Below, piece by piece: positions 16,399 to 26,151 of a DNA stretch of 64,000 bases (positions within the stretch are counted from its first letter, which is position 1; every line of letters begins with the position of its first letter). The stretch is from Haloarchaeobius amylolyticus (GTDB lineage: Archaea > Halobacteriota > Halobacteria > Halobacteriales > Natrialbaceae). The notes beneath the pieces are model-generated. The model was not told where the DNA came from and did not search any database. It was given only the letters and a program-made list of their open reading frames with translations. The translations under genes and the position numbers were made by a program. Location: contig NZ_JANHDH010000001.1 in NCBI RefSeq assembly GCF_026616195.1, positions 1,860,001 through 1,924,000 on the forward strand, given 5' to 3'.

Positions 16399-17607
16399 AT
16401 GACGCAAGACTCGAAGCGTCTGGCTGACGGGGTATCACGGCGGAAGTTCCTGATGACATCTGGTGCGGTCGGCGCAGCGGGGCTGGCCGGCTGTACGGGA
16501 GACAGCGGCAGTGAGAGCACCGACGCGCCCACCGACTCGGGGAACTCGGGTGGCGACGAGAGCTCCGGCGAGGACACCAGCGGCGACTCCAGCGAGCAGG
16601 AGTCGATGGACACCTCGATGCTGACCGCCGAGGGCTCCTCGACCGTCTACCCCATCTCCAACAAGGGTAGCTCGTACTGGAACTCCAACGCGCCGGCGAG
16701 CGACGGCGAGTACTGGGGCTCGAACTCCGAGACCTCCGTCCCGGGCTGGGACGAGCTCAAGAGCAACGGTGCAGAGGGCATGCGCCTCGCCGACTACTTC
16801 GCGAGCCTCTACGGTTTCGAACCGACGGGCAAGCAGGCGAACCCGCCGTTCGCGACCAGCATCGGTCTGAGCCACTCCGGGACGGGCTGTAAGTCCGTCC
16901 GCGACGGCCTCGTCGACATCGGCAACTCCTCCGGTCCCATCACCGCCGAGCTCGGCTGGAGCGAGGAGAAGGCCAACGAGGAGGTCGTCGACCACGTCGT
17001 CGGCCGTGACGGCCAGCCGGTCTTCGTGAGCCAGGCCATCTACGACGCCGGTGTCGAGCAGCTCACCGGCGAGGAGGTCCGCGGCATCTACCAGGGCGAG
17101 ATCCAGAACTGGAGCGAGGTCGGCGGTCCGGACGAGGAGATCTTCGTGGTCGGCCGCGCCGAGGGCTCCGGGACGGACACCTCGTTCCGCCTCAACATGC
17201 TCGGCGACGCCGACGCACCGATGGAGGTCGACACCCGGAAGGGCCAGAACCAGCAGGTCAAGACGGTCCTCCAGCAGAACGACAACGCCATCGGCTACAT
17301 GGCGCTCGCGTTCCAGGGCGACGGCCTCGCCCCGATCGCCATCGACTTCGAGGGCACGGTCTACAAGCCGAGCAAGGACGCGGAGAACACCATCTTCGAC
17401 TCCTCGTACCCGCTCAACCGTGACCTCCACATGTACACGAAGATCACCGACGACAACCCGAAGGGCACGGACATGCGCGAGGCCGCGTTCCTCAACATGC
17501 ACCTGACCACGTTCGGGCAGAAGGTCTTCGTCGAGCAGGTCGAGTACATCCCGCTCCCGAACAAGGACCTCCAGAAGGAGAAGGAGAAGTTGCCGGCCCA
17601 GGCGTAA
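16399..17607 (+). CDS. pstS: Phosphate ABC transporter substrate-binding lipoprotein PstS
   Basis: 402 residues. The N-terminus is a Tat signal (SRRKFLMTSGAVGAAGLAGC) with a lipobox cysteine, so it is a membrane-anchored periplasm-side lipoprotein. A Ser/Asp/Gly-rich linker is followed by the PBP-like domain starting TAEGSSTVYPISN, with a phosphate-loop motif GLSHSGTGCKSVRDGLVDIG and ARGSGT-like GRAEGSGTDTSF. It captures phosphate for PstCAB. First gene of the operon, with its own AT-rich promoter and a 95-base gap before pstC. Confidence 0.96.
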   Translation: MTQDSKRLADGVSRRKFLMTSGAVGAAGLAGCTGDSGSESTDAPTDSGNSGGDESSGEDTSGDSSEQESMDTSMLTAEGSSTVYPISNKGSSYWNSNAPASDGEYWGSNSETSVPGWDELKSNGAEGMRLADYFASLYGFEPTGKQANPPFATSIGLSHSGTGCKSVRDGLVDIGNSSGPITAELGWSEEKANEEVVDHVVGRDGQPVFVSQAIYDAGVEQLTGEEVRGIYQGEIQNWSEVGGPDEEIFVVGRAEGSGTDTSFRLNMLGDADAPMEVDTRKGQNQQVKTVLQQNDNAIGYMALAFQGDGLAPIAIDFEGTVYKPSKDAENTIFDSSYPLNRDLHMYTKITDDNPKGTDMREAAFLNMHLTTFGQKVFVEQVEYIPLPNKDLQKEKEKLPAQA

Positions 17608-17702
17608 CCGCGCCTGCCACCGGTAGCGCCGTCGCACCGTGATTTCGAACGTGACGCGATCCGTACCCGTCTCATACTCTTTCCATACGTGACACAGATA
17701 CC

Positions 17703-18824
17703 ATGACCGAATCCGATTCACCAGGATGGCGAACAGCCATCCAGCATCGGCTGACCGACGCCCGCGAGGTCGTCGAGGAGACAGAGCCACCCGCACTGGC
17801 AGCAGGCGTCGTCGGGCTATCGAGCCTGCTCGGCGCGTTCGCCGGCTTCATCGTGATGTCGCCGTACACGGTGGTCCTGTTGCTCGTCTTCGGGCTGACC
17901 GTGGGCTACGGCTGGCTCCAGTACCAGCAGAAGACCGCACACGCAGTGACGCTCACGATGACGGCCTCGACGATACTGATACTCGGCCTCATCACCGTGT
18001 TCATCTTCCTCGAGGCGTGGCCGATGTTCGAGTACGCGACGGGCACGCTGTACGGGGTTCCGGTCCCCGGCCTCAAACTGTTCACGTGGACCGAGTGGGA
18101 CCCCGTGAGCCGGGAGGTGTACTCGATGGTCCCGATGATCCACGGGACGGTCATGGTGACCATCATCGCGACGCTGGTCGCCGGGCCCCTCGGCGTCGGC
18201 ACCGCGCTGTTCATCAGCGAGATGGCCCCGCCGACCGTGCGCGAACTGGTCAAGCCGGGCATCGAGATCCTCGCCGGTATCCCCTCCATCGTCTACGGGT
18301 TCATCGGGTTCACCATCCTGAGCCCGTGGGCGTCCACCGCCTTCGACATCAACGGACAGGGGACGTACCTCTTCGTCGGCCTCGTCGTCGGCCTGATGGC
18401 GCTGCCGACGGTCGTCTCCGTCGCCGAGGACGCACTCAACAGCATCCCCGAGTCGATGAAGAGCGGGTCGCTCGCGCTCGGGACGACCGACTGGCAGACC
18501 ATGACGAACATCACCATCCCGGCGGCGTTCTCCGGGGTGTCTGCCGCGGTCCTGCTCGGCGTCGGCCGCGCCATCGGCGAGACGATGGCGGCGACCGTCA
18601 TGCTCCGGAACTCGCCGGACATCGCCGAGCCCCTGTACAACGTGTTCTACGGGTTCGAGACGCTGACATCGCTCATCGCGTCGCGCTACGGTGACTCCCA
18701 CGGCCTGCAGTTCAACGCCCTGTTCGTGGCCGGGGTCATCCTGTTCATCACCGTCCTGTGTCTCAGTCTCGGGTCGCAGTACATCGAGGCGCGCATGGAG
18801 AAGAACCTCGGAGGGAACGAGTGA
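17703..18824 (+). CDS. pstC: Phosphate ABC transporter permease PstC
   Basis: 373 residues with about eight hydrophobic segments. The binding-protein-dependent transport (MetI-like) domain includes ALFISEMAPPTVRELVKPGIEILAGIPSIVYG and the EAA-like loop SLALGTTDWQTMTNITIPAAFSGVSAAVLLGVGRAIGETMA. It forms the channel with PstA. The extra N-terminal membrane segments exceed bacterial PstC but fit haloarchaeal ones. The stop overlaps the pstA ATG by one base. Confidence 0.96.
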   Translation: MTESDSPGWRTAIQHRLTDAREVVEETEPPALAAGVVGLSSLLGAFAGFIVMSPYTVVLLLVFGLTVGYGWLQYQQKTAHAVTLTMTASTILILGLITVFIFLEAWPMFEYATGTLYGVPVPGLKLFTWTEWDPVSREVYSMVPMIHGTVMVTIIATLVAGPLGVGTALFISEMAPPTVRELVKPGIEILAGIPSIVYGFIGFTILSPWASTAFDINGQGTYLFVGLVVGLMALPTVVSVAEDALNSIPESMKSGSLALGTTDWQTMTNITIPAAFSGVSAAVLLGVGRAIGETMAATVMLRNSPDIAEPLYNVFYGFETLTSLIASRYGDSHGLQFNALFVAGVILFITVLCLSLGSQYIEARMEKNLGGNE

Positions 18825-20434
18825 TGAGTACGATAAACCGCTCCGAACTGGTCCGTGAGGGAACGTCGCGGGTCGAGGTGCTCGCCGGGGCGACGGTCGC
18901 CCTGACCGCCGTCGCGTTCACGCTCGGCCTGCTGTCGCTGTTCAACATCGTCGCCATCGACGGGACGACCGCCGGCATCCCGATGCCGATGCTGCTCGGC
19001 GCCGTGCTGGCGCTCAGTGGCCTGCTCGTCGTCGGCTTCGGCGTCGGCTCGTACGTCGGCGCGATCGAGACACAGCCCCTGCCGTCGGCCGGCCTGGTCG
19101 CCGCCGTCGCGTTCACCGGCGTCTGGTTCGTCATCGGCGGCCTGGTCGGCTCCCAGACCCTCGGGCTCGGGCTCGTCGGCTGGGTCGTCTTCGCGGGCAT
19201 CGTCGGGACCGGTGCGTTCGTGACAACCGTCCTCCCGCGCGAGGACATCGGCTCGACCGTCCCCGCGGGTGCCCTCGCGCTCCTCAGCGGGGTCGTGATG
19301 CTCACCGGCATCATCGGGCCCGGCTGGAAGTGGGCACCGAACGGCCTCAACGCGGCGTTCTTCTACGACATCACCGCCCCGGTCATCGTCATGTTCAGCG
19401 CGCTCTACGTCGGCTGGGCCGCGGCCAAGGCCTACGGCGGCTTCGGCGCGCGCGGTCGCCACCTCGGGGCGCACGTCCTCGTCTACCTGACCGTCGCCTC
19501 CATCATCGCCATCCTCATCGGCCTCGTCCTCTTCGTGGTCGTGAAGGGCCTGCCGGGCGTGCTCCAGGGCTTCGAGATCGGCCTCGGCGTCGGGCCCGCC
19601 ACGACCCTCGGCCTCTTCGGCTTCAGCTACACCATCGTCTGGCCCGTCAAGTGGCCCATCCTGATGAACGGTGTCGCACTGCTGAACGACTTCAACGGCG
19701 TCCTGCCGGCCATCGTCGGCACCATCTGGCTGGTCGTCGGGTCGGTCCTCTTCGCCGTCCCGCTCGGTATCGGGACCGCCATCTTCCTCAGCGAGTACGC
19801 CGAGGAGGGGCGGTTCACGCAGGTCGTCGAGATCGCGACCAACGCGCTCTGGAGCACGCCCAGCATCGTCTTCGGGCTGTTCGGGTACGCGTTCCTCATC
19901 CCCCGCTTCGGCGGCCAGAAGTCGCTGCTGGCCGGGATGCTGACGCTCGGGTTCATGCTGCTCCCGCTGGTCGTCATCACGAGCCGTGAGGCGATGCTCG
20001 CCGTCCCGGACGAGTACCGCGACGGCAGCGCCGCACTCGGCGTCACGAAGTGGCAGACCATCCGGAGCGTCGTCCTGCCGGCCGCGCTTCCCGGCGTCGT
20101 CACGGGGGTCATCCTCGGCGTCGGCCGCATCGCCGGCGAGACGGCCCCCATCCTGCTCACCATGGCGGGTGGGACCTTCGTCCCGGGGAGCCAGACCGTC
20201 GACGTCATCGGCGGCTTCGAGTTCATCGCCTCGCCGCCGTTCGTCCAGAACCCCGCGCTCCTGCAGGCGACCAGCGCGCTGCCCTACCAGCTCTACGCCA
20301 TCATCACCGCCGGCCTCAGCGGCGGGAAGCTCGACCCGTGGGCGCTCGCGCTGGTGTTGCTCACCATCGTCCTGTCGTTCTACGCCATCGGCATCGTCAC
20401 GCGATACTACTTCCGCAAGAAACTGAACCAATGA
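18824..20434 (+). CDS. pstA: Phosphate ABC transporter permease PstA
   Basis: 536 residues, nearly twice a bacterial PstA. Residues 1 to about 230 carry roughly six additional membrane helices; the canonical permease domain follows ([37 protein letters not shown], then the EAA loop [40 protein letters not shown]). The start ATG 18824 follows GGAGGG. The extended N-terminus is usual for haloarchaeal PstA as far as I recall. It overlaps pstB by 4 bases. Confidence 0.95.
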   Translation: MSTINRSELVREGTSRVEVLAGATVALTAVAFTLGLLSLFNIVAIDGTTAGIPMPMLLGAVLALSGLLVVGFGVGSYVGAIETQPLPSAGLVAAVAFTGVWFVIGGLVGSQTLGLGLVGWVVFAGIVGTGAFVTTVLPREDIGSTVPAGALALLSGVVMLTGIIGPGWKWAPNGLNAAFFYDITAPVIVMFSALYVGWAAAKAYGGFGARGRHLGAHVLVYLTVASIIAILIGLVLFVVVKGLPGVLQGFEIGLGVGPATTLGLFGFSYTIVWPVKWPILMNGVALLNDFNGVLPAIVGTIWLVVGSVLFAVPLGIGTAIFLSEYAEEGRFTQVVEIATNALWSTPSIVFGLFGYAFLIPRFGGQKSLLAGMLTLGFMLLPLVVITSREAMLAVPDEYRDGSAALGVTKWQTIRSVVLPAALPGVVTGVILGVGRIAGETAPILLTMAGGTFVPGSQTVDVIGGFEFIASPPFVQNPALLQATSALPYQLYAIITAGLSGGKLDPWALALVLLTIVLSFYAIGIVTRYYFRKKLNQ

Positions 20435-21345
20435 CCGAGACAGAATCCCAATCCGTGTCACGCGAACGCACCGACGACCAACCACTGACCACCACGACCG
20501 GCGAGACCCAGGAGGAGGTCCAGGCGGAGTGGACCGACTACGAGTCCGAGAGCGACACGAAACTGTCGGTCCGCGACCTCGACGTCTACTACGGGGACGA
20601 CCACGCGCTCAAGAGCGTCTCGATGGACATCCCCGAGAAGAGCGTCACCGCCCTCATCGGGCCCTCGGGCTGTGGGAAGTCGACGTTCCTCCGGTGTCTC
20701 AACCGGATGAACGACCGCATCAAGGTCGCGCAAGTCGACGGCTCGGTCGAGCTCGACGGCGAGGAGGTCTACCAGGACGACGTGAACCTGGTCGAACTCC
20801 GCAAGCGGGTCGGCATGGTGTTCCAGAACCCGAACCCGTTCCCGAAGTCCATCCGCGACAACATCGCGTACGGGCCGCGCAAGCACGGCGACCTCGAGAC
20901 CGGGCTCATCGCCCGCCTCACCGGGCGTGCGACCCCCCAGAAGGAGCTGGACCTCGTCAAGGAGTCGCTCCAGCAGGCCGCGCTGTGGGAGGAGGTCAAC
21001 GAGCGCCTCGACGACAGCGCCCTCGGCCTCTCCGGCGGCCAGCAACAGCGCCTGTGCATCGCGCGCTGTCTCGCCGTCGACCCCGAGGTCATCCTGATGG
21101 ACGAGCCCGCGAGCGCCCTCGACCCCATCGCGACCTCGAAGATCGAGGAGCTCATCGAGCAGCTCTCCGAGGAGTACACCGTCGTCATCGTCACGCACAA
21201 CATGCAGCAGGCGGCGCGTATCTCCGACCAGACCGCGGTGTTCCTCACGGGCGGCGAACTCGTGGAGTACGATAAGACCGAGAAGATCTTCGAGGACCCG
21301 GAGAGTCAGCGGGTCGAGGACTACATCACCGGCAAGTTCGGGTGA
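20431..21345 (+). CDS. pstB: Phosphate ABC transporter ATPase PstB
   Basis: 304 residues. An acidic N-terminal tail of about 45 residues precedes the ABC domain: Walker [11 protein letters not shown]-loop VFQNPNPFP, signature LSGGQQQR, Walker [14 protein letters not shown] and switch His in [10 protein letters not shown]. It powers PstCA and matches PstB over its length, including [12 protein letters not shown] overlap with pstA. A 67-base gap to the phoU-like gene suggests the same operon with some internal control. Confidence 0.97.
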   Translation: MTETESQSVSRERTDDQPLTTTTGETQEEVQAEWTDYESESDTKLSVRDLDVYYGDDHALKSVSMDIPEKSVTALIGPSGCGKSTFLRCLNRMNDRIKVAQVDGSVELDGEEVYQDDVNLVELRKRVGMVFQNPNPFPKSIRDNIAYGPRKHGDLETGLIARLTGRATPQKELDLVKESLQQAALWEEVNERLDDSALGLSGGQQQRLCIARCLAVDPEVILMDEPASALDPIATSKIEELIEQLSEEYTVVIVTHNMQQAARISDQTAVFLTGGELVEYDKTEKIFEDPESQRVEDYITGKFG

Positions 21346-21412
21346 TCTCCCGTGTCACGTCACGCGGTGTGTACCGGGACGAGCGAACGCCGATTCCACC
21401 ACCCAACGCGAG

Positions 21413-22441
21413 ATGGAGACACGTAAACTGCAGACGGTCGGCGGCGGCACGTACACGGTGTCGATTCCCAAACAGTGGGCCCGCGACAACTCCCTCGAAT
21501 CGGGGACCGAGGTGTACCTCTTCACCCACACCGACGGGTCGATCATCCTCCGGTCCTCGAAGCGGGACACCGAGGACCTGGCGGACGCCACCGTCACGGT
21601 CGAGAGCGACGACCCCGAGCGCGTGACCCAGGCCCTGGGCGCGGCCCACGCCATCGGCTTCGAGACGGTGACGCTGCGACCGGGCGAGGCGTTCACGCCC
21701 GAGCAGCGCCGGGCGGTCCGGTCGATGGTCGGCGACCTCGTCGGGACGGAGATACTCGTCGAGGAGGCCGAGGAGATAACGGTCCAGAACCTGCTCAACG
21801 CCTCGGACGTCTCGGTCCGGCAGTCGGTCGTCCAGCTCCAGTTCGTCGTCAGCTCCATCCACCGGTCGGCGACCACCTCCCTCACCGAGGCGCGGGAGGG
21901 GGCACACGACCAGTTGCGCGACCGCGAGGAGGACGCCGACCGGCTGGCCGGGATGATCGCCCGGCACTTCAACCGGTCGCTCATCTCCCTCGGCGAGGTC
22001 GACCGTCTCGGCATCTCCCGCCCCGAGTTGTTCGACTACTACGACACGGCCAGACAGCTCGAACAGGTCGCGGGCACGGCCGTCGAACTCGCCCGAGTCA
22101 CCGAGTTCCTCTCGGCGCCGCTGCCCGACGCGGTCGCTGAAGAGGTCCACGACATCGCCGACGCGACGCGGGACGTGGTCGACGACGCGACCACCGCGGT
22201 CCTGAAGGACAGCGACGTCGACGCCGCCTACGCCGCACTCGACGAGCGCGACGCGGTGCTCGCCGACATCGCGGCGGTCGAGGAGGCGCTGTTCGACGCC
22301 CGGGCGGAGATGGGCGAACTGTCCGCCACTGACCGGTGTGCGCTGATCCGCGGGCTCGACAGCCTCGCCCGCACCGCCGAGCGCGGCGGTGCCATCGCCG
22401 ACGTGGCGATACGTGCCAGTATCCGGTCGGAGAACATCTGA
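21413..22441 (+). CDS. phoU: PhoU-family phosphate regulator with AbrB N-terminus
   Basis: 342 residues. The first 45 residues are an AbrB/SpoVT-like DNA-binding domain (METRKLQTVGGGTYTVSIPKQWARD), the rest is helical PhoU-like with two repeats (about 120-225 and 235-330) containing conserved E/D-rich helices. In archaea such fusions are thought to link phosphate status sensed through PstB to transcription. Its place straight after pstB supports repression of the pst operon under phosphate sufficiency, and the palindrome at 16256-16272 could be its site. Confidence 0.9.
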   Translation: METRKLQTVGGGTYTVSIPKQWARDNSLESGTEVYLFTHTDGSIILRSSKRDTEDLADATVTVESDDPERVTQALGAAHAIGFETVTLRPGEAFTPEQRRAVRSMVGDLVGTEILVEEAEEITVQNLLNASDVSVRQSVVQLQFVVSSIHRSATTSLTEAREGAHDQLRDREEDADRLAGMIARHFNRSLISLGEVDRLGISRPELFDYYDTARQLEQVAGTAVELARVTEFLSAPLPDAVAEEVHDIADATRDVVDDATTAVLKDSDVDAAYAALDERDAVLADIAAVEEALFDARAEMGELSATDRCALIRGLDSLARTAERGGAIADVAIRASIRSENI

Positions 22442-22475
22442 AAACGGTCTCTCTTCTGCTCGGTCGGCCGGACGT

Positions 22476-23438
22476 TCAGGCCAGTTCCGCGACGCGCTCT
22501 CTGTGGTCGGCGAGCGTCGCCTCCACCTCGCCCCACGGGATGGGCGCCTCGAAGTCGTCGACCGCGTCCTCGAAGGAGTGCAGCGGGTCCGCGAACCGCT
22601 CGCGCCACTCCGGCCGGGCGAGTTCCTCCAGTCGCACGCCGAGGTCGGCGTGGCGGTCGGCGGCGTCCGCAAGGCCGGTCGCGACCGAGTCCGTCCGGTC
22701 GTCGGGGTCGAGGTCCTCGCGGTCGGCCCATCGCTTCAGGTCCGCGAACGTCTGCCGGAGGTCGGCCAGCATGAGACCCATCACGCGGTGCTGGAAGCGC
22801 ACGTCGACCCAGTCGCGGGCGTCGTCGTCGGTCCACTCCCGGTCGAGCGCGTCGGCCAGTTCGTCCAGGCGCTCGCCGGCGACCTCGACCTCCTCGTCGA
22901 GCTGGCGGAACCGGACCGACTGGCTGCCGACCCACTTCTCGAAGTCCTCGACGTCGAGCTTGAGGTCGTCCGCAGCCTTTTGGGCCTCGTTCGCCCCCGT
23001 GGTGATGCGCCGGATGTCGGCCGCGATGTCGTAGATGTCGCCCGAATCGCCCTGGCGCTCGACGACCGCCTGCAGGTCGGGGCCCAGTGCCTCGGTGTGG
23101 TCCTCGGCCGCCGAGAGGCGCGCCTCGAAGGCGTCCAGTTTCGCCTGCACGCTGTCGAGGTCGGTCACGTGGCTTGCGGTCTCGCGGGCGCTCTCGAGGT
23201 CGCGGGCCGCGAGTTCGACGCGCGTCTCCGGGGTGGCGACGACCTTCGAGACGTGCCCGAGTGCGTCGTCGACCGCCTCGCGGGTCACGACGCCCTCGTC
23301 GTCCGCGACGGTCTCGAGCACGGCCCGGGCCTCGTCCCGGTCGCGCGAACTGTCCTGGGCCACGGCCGCGGCGGCCGCGTCCTCGACCGACAGGCCGGCG
23401 AGGTCGTCGGCCGCGACTGCTCGGTCCTCCTGCGTCAT
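22476..23438 (-). CDS. Coiled-coil protein, sometimes annotated halo transducer protein
   Basis: 320 residues, acidic and almost fully helical, no membrane segment. The middle (about 75-235) has heptad-like repeats (DLESARETASHVTDLDSVQAKLDAFEARLSAAED). It resembles haloarchaeal proteins labelled halo transducer protein, but it has no methyl-accepting hairpin, so that name is doubtful. It is convergent with phoU (34-base gap) and 111 bases before the ParA-like gene on the same strand. Confidence 0.7.
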   Translation of the reverse strand: MTQEDRAVAADDLAGLSVEDAAAAAVAQDSSRDRDEARAVLETVADDEGVVTREAVDDALGHVSKVVATPETRVELAARDLESARETASHVTDLDSVQAKLDAFEARLSAAEDHTEALGPDLQAVVERQGDSGDIYDIAADIRRITTGANEAQKAADDLKLDVEDFEKWVGSQSVRFRQLDEEVEVAGERLDELADALDREWTDDDARDWVDVRFQHRVMGLMLADLRQTFADLKRWADREDLDPDDRTDSVATGLADAADRHADLGVRLEELARPEWRERFADPLHSFEDAVDDFEAPIPWGEVEATLADHRERVAELA

Positions 23439-23549
23439 ACCTCACGATAGCCGAGAACGCGGGTTATAGCTTCTGTAAGTTGCGTACACAGCGGTATTGA
23501 CCCGTGGAGAGGACGCAATAGCGATATATATCTCTGGGAACTCCGGGCC

Positions 23550-24311
23550 TCAAAAGCGCGAGGCGAGCCGGCTGCGCAGGCCGCCGCGGGGGAACTCGAT
23601 ATCTAACTGGGTGTTGAAGACGGCCTCGGCCGCGGTCGCGACGGTCTGGGCGTACGGGCCGGTCTCGCCCGCCACGCAGACGGGCGCGCCGGCCACGTCG
23701 GCCACCTCGCTCTCGGGGATGGCCACGTCGGCCGGCTCGACGGGGTGGTCGTCGAGGTCCGCCACCCGATTGGCGAGGACGCGGTCCGCCCCCGACCCGA
23801 TGTCGGCGAGGCGGTCCTCGGCGCGTCGGAGCGTGTCGACGCCGCGCTTCGAGGGTGGCACGACCAGCGCCACGCGGTCGGCCGCGTTGACCGCCGCGAT
23901 GGAGGGGTTGTCCGCGACCGGCGGCGTGTCGACCAGCACGTGGTCGTAGTGCTCGGTGGCCCGGCGGACGACCTCCCCGAAGCGGTCGGCGGCCTCGCCG
24001 GACTTCGCGCGGGCGAAGCGTTCGAGCGAGGCGTAGGCCGGGCAGACGTCGACCGTCCCCGGCGTGTCGATGCCGAGGTCGACCATGGCGGCGCGCTGGT
24101 GGACCGAGTCGTCGGTCAGCAGGCGCGTCACGTCGACGTCGATGCGGCCGTGGACGTAGTGACTGAGGCCCTGCGTGGCGAACGAGGCGTCGAAGACGGC
24201 GACGCTCCGGCCGTCGCGGGCGAGCGTCGCGGCGAGTTCGACGGTGAGGCGGGTCGCGCCCGCGCCGCCGGTCGCGCCGACGATGGCGGCGGAGCGCTCC
24301 TGTGTGGACAT
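23550..24311 (-). CDS. ParA/MinD-like protein with degenerate Walker A
   Basis: 253 residues. The fold is recognisable from the Walker B-like HYDHVLVDTPPVADNPSI and the P-loop position GATGGAGATRLT at residues 12-23, but both signature lysines are replaced (Thr14 and Ala19 where KGGxGKT would be). It therefore may bind nucleotide weakly or act as a structural partner. The C-terminus FPRGGLRSRLASRF looks like a short basic amphipathic helix that could touch membrane or DNA. A haloarchaeal subfamily with this loop exists as far as I recall. Start ATG 24311 fits the TATA element at 24334-24343. Confidence 0.8.
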   Translation of the reverse strand: MSTQERSAAIVGATGGAGATRLTVELAATLARDGRSVAVFDASFATQGLSHYVHGRIDVDVTRLLTDDSVHQRAAMVDLGIDTPGTVDVCPAYASLERFARAKSGEAADRFGEVVRRATEHYDHVLVDTPPVADNPSIAAVNAADRVALVVPPSKRGVDTLRRAEDRLADIGSGADRVLANRVADLDDHPVEPADVAIPESEVADVAGAPVCVAGETGPYAQTVATAAEAVFNTQLDIEFPRGGLRSRLASRF

Positions 24312-24333
24312 ACTAATTCCTCGTCCGTTTTCT

Positions 24334-24343
24334 GTTAAAAAAT
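24334..24343 (-). promoter_or_regulatory. TATA element of the ParA-like gene
   Basis: On the minus strand ATTTTTTAAC is centred 27 bases before ATG 24311, implying a leaderless transcript. Confidence 0.65.
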
Positions 24344-24371
24344 GTGCGGAATCCACGGCCGTCCGCTCCGG

Positions 24372-24797
24372 TTACGCGTCGTCGGCCGCGATCTCGTCGG
24401 CGATGCGGTCGAGTTCCTCGTCGGCCATCTCGCCCGGGCCGTCGAACAGGGCGTGGATGGGGCCGTTCCCGTCGCCGTCGAAGCGCGGGACGATGTGGCC
24501 GTGGACGTGCGGGACCTCCTGGCCGGCGGCCTCGCCGTTGTTGAACGCGACGGTCGAGCCGTCGGCGTCGACCGCGGCCTCGACGCGCGGGACGAGTTCG
24601 TGCAGTGCCGAGAAGACGGCCGACCCCTCGTCGGCGGGCAGGTCGTTCAGGGTCTCGTGGTGGTTCTTCGGGATAACGAGGGTGTGCCCGGGCGCGAGGG
24701 GGTTCACGTCGAGGAACGCGAAGGCGTGGTCGTCCTCGTAGACGGTGCGGCTCGGGATGTCGCCAGCGACGATCTGGCAGAAGATGCAATCGTCCAT
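24372..24797 (-). CDS. HIT-family nucleotide hydrolase
   Basis: 141 residues, a single histidine-triad domain. The active-site motif HVHGHIVPR is preceded by the family start CIFCQIVAGDIPS, a possible zinc site. HIT proteins hydrolyse AMP-linked small molecules or dinucleoside polyphosphates. The length matches the family. It is convergent with nothing nearby and lies 60 bases from the ParA-like gene start on the same strand. Confidence 0.93.
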   Translation of the reverse strand: MDDCIFCQIVAGDIPSRTVYEDDHAFAFLDVNPLAPGHTLVIPKNHHETLNDLPADEGSAVFSALHELVPRVEAAVDADGSTVAFNNGEAAGQEVPHVHGHIVPRFDGDGNGPIHALFDGPGEMADEELDRIADEIAADDA

Positions 24798-24892
24798 GTG
24801 CGAGGGCACTCGCGGGCGGCGTATCAAGGTTTCCCGCGGGGGTGTGCGAGGGCGGGACAAACCTCATGGTCGCGGGCCGAGCAGCCATCCAC

Positions 24893-25729
24893 ATGTCCTT
24901 CGCCCCCGCGACCGACGCCCACGTCCACCTCATGCCCGACCGGCTGATGGCGGCCATCCGCGACGCCCTCTCCCGGGACCTCGGCTGGGCCATCGACCAC
25001 CCGACCGAGCGCACCGCCATGGAGTCGGTGCTGCGCCGGCAGGGCGTCGACCGCTACCTCGCGCTGCCCTACGCCCACGACCCGGGGCTGGCCCGGAAAC
25101 TGAACGAGTGGGTGCTGGAGCAGGCCGGGAAGTCCGAGATGGCCGTGCCATTCGCGACGGTCCACCCCGAGGACGACGTGCGCCCCGTCGTCAGGGACGC
25201 CTTCAACGCCGGCGCACGCGGGCTGAAGCTCCAGTGCCCGGTGCAGGACGCCGCGCCGAACGACCCGCGACTGGACCCGGCGTTCGAGCTGTGTGCCGAG
25301 TACGGCCGGCCGGTGCTGTTGCATTCTGGACGCGCCCCGAACTTCGGGGACTCCGACGCCGTCGGCCTCGGACCCTTCCGGGAGTTCGTCGCCTCCTACC
25401 CGGAGGTGCGGGTCTGCTGTGCCCACATGGGCGCGCCCGACACCGAGGGGTTCGTCGCCGAGGCCCGCGCCCACGACCAGGTCTTCCTCGACACGTCGGT
25501 CGCGATGTCGGCGGCGGTCCCCGAGAACATGGACTTCGACCCGGCGAGCGTCGAGAACGCGGTGTTCGAGGAGCTTGCCGGCTCCATCATGTACGGGTCG
25601 GACTACCCGAACGTCCCCTACGAGTACGCCAGTGAACGCGAGCACCTGCTCTCGCGGGAGCTCTCCGAGGACGCACTCGACGGGCTGTTCCGGGGCGCGG
25701 CCGACCGGTTCCTCGCTACTTCAGGATGA
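24893..25729 (+). CDS. Amidohydrolase-2 family metal hydrolase
   Basis: 278 residues, TIM-barrel metal-dependent hydrolase. Metal ligands appear in order: His10-x-His12 in DAHVHLM, a His in VLLHSGR, a His in CCAHMG and an Asp in YGSDYPNVPYEY, the pattern of amidohydrolase-2 (ACMSD-like) enzymes, which act on carboxylated ring or lactone substrates. The substrate is unknown. ATG 24893 is chosen; ATG 24866 would add nine residues. The 3' end overlaps the convergent MaoC-like gene by 14 bases. Confidence 0.9.
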   Translation: MSFAPATDAHVHLMPDRLMAAIRDALSRDLGWAIDHPTERTAMESVLRRQGVDRYLALPYAHDPGLARKLNEWVLEQAGKSEMAVPFATVHPEDDVRPVVRDAFNAGARGLKLQCPVQDAAPNDPRLDPAFELCAEYGRPVLLHSGRAPNFGDSDAVGLGPFREFVASYPEVRVCCAHMGAPDTEGFVAEARAHDQVFLDTSVAMSAAVPENMDFDPASVENAVFEELAGSIMYGSDYPNVPYEYASEREHLLSRELSEDALDGLFRGAADRFLATSG

Positions 25730-26096
25730 CGCCGGCGATCTCGGCCCGCAGGACGACCTCGCCCGCTTCGTTCCGGCAGACCGCCCGCGCCGACAGCGAG
25801 TAGCGGTCCTCGCACTCGGTGACGTGCTCGAACCGCCAGCGACAGGTCACCTCCTCGCCGGTGTACACCGGCCGGGGGAACTCGAAGTCCATCTCGCGGG
25901 CGAGCACGTCGTAGTCGCCGCCGATCTTGGTCGGCAGCGTCGCCGTCAGGAGGCCGTGGACGAGCAGCCGACCGTCATCGTCGCTCTCGACGTGGTGGCT
26001 CCCCTCGTCGTGCGAGAGGGTCGCGAAGTCGCGGACCTCCTGGGGGGTGAAGGTGCGCGAGAAGGTGTCCGTGTCGCCGGTCTCGGGGACCTGCAT
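25716..26096 (-). CDS. MaoC-like hot-dog dehydratase domain protein
   Basis: 126 residues, one hot-dog fold. The hydratase signature is visible as RDFATLSHDEGSHHVESDDDGRLLVHGLLTATLPTKIGG with the catalytic His in the conserved position. Such proteins hydrate enoyl-CoA or act on acyl thioesters. The long upstream in-frame extension overlaps the UDG gene and is not used. It reads toward the amidohydrolase, and its stop lies inside that gene. Confidence 0.86.
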   Translation of the reverse strand: MQVPETGDTDTFSRTFTPQEVRDFATLSHDEGSHHVESDDDGRLLVHGLLTATLPTKIGGDYDVLAREMDFEFPRPVYTGEEVTCRWRFEHVTECEDRYSLSARAVCRNEAGEVVLRAEIAGVILK

Positions 26097-26151
26097 GTGC
26101 GAGAAACAGGGGGAGACCGACAAAAATCCCCTGCCCAAGTCGCCCCGGAGA

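Noticed and set aside
24842-24892. Longer start for the amidohydrolase
   Set aside because: The added N-terminal residues precede the metal-binding DAHVHL motif without family similarity; ATG 24893 is at the usual place.
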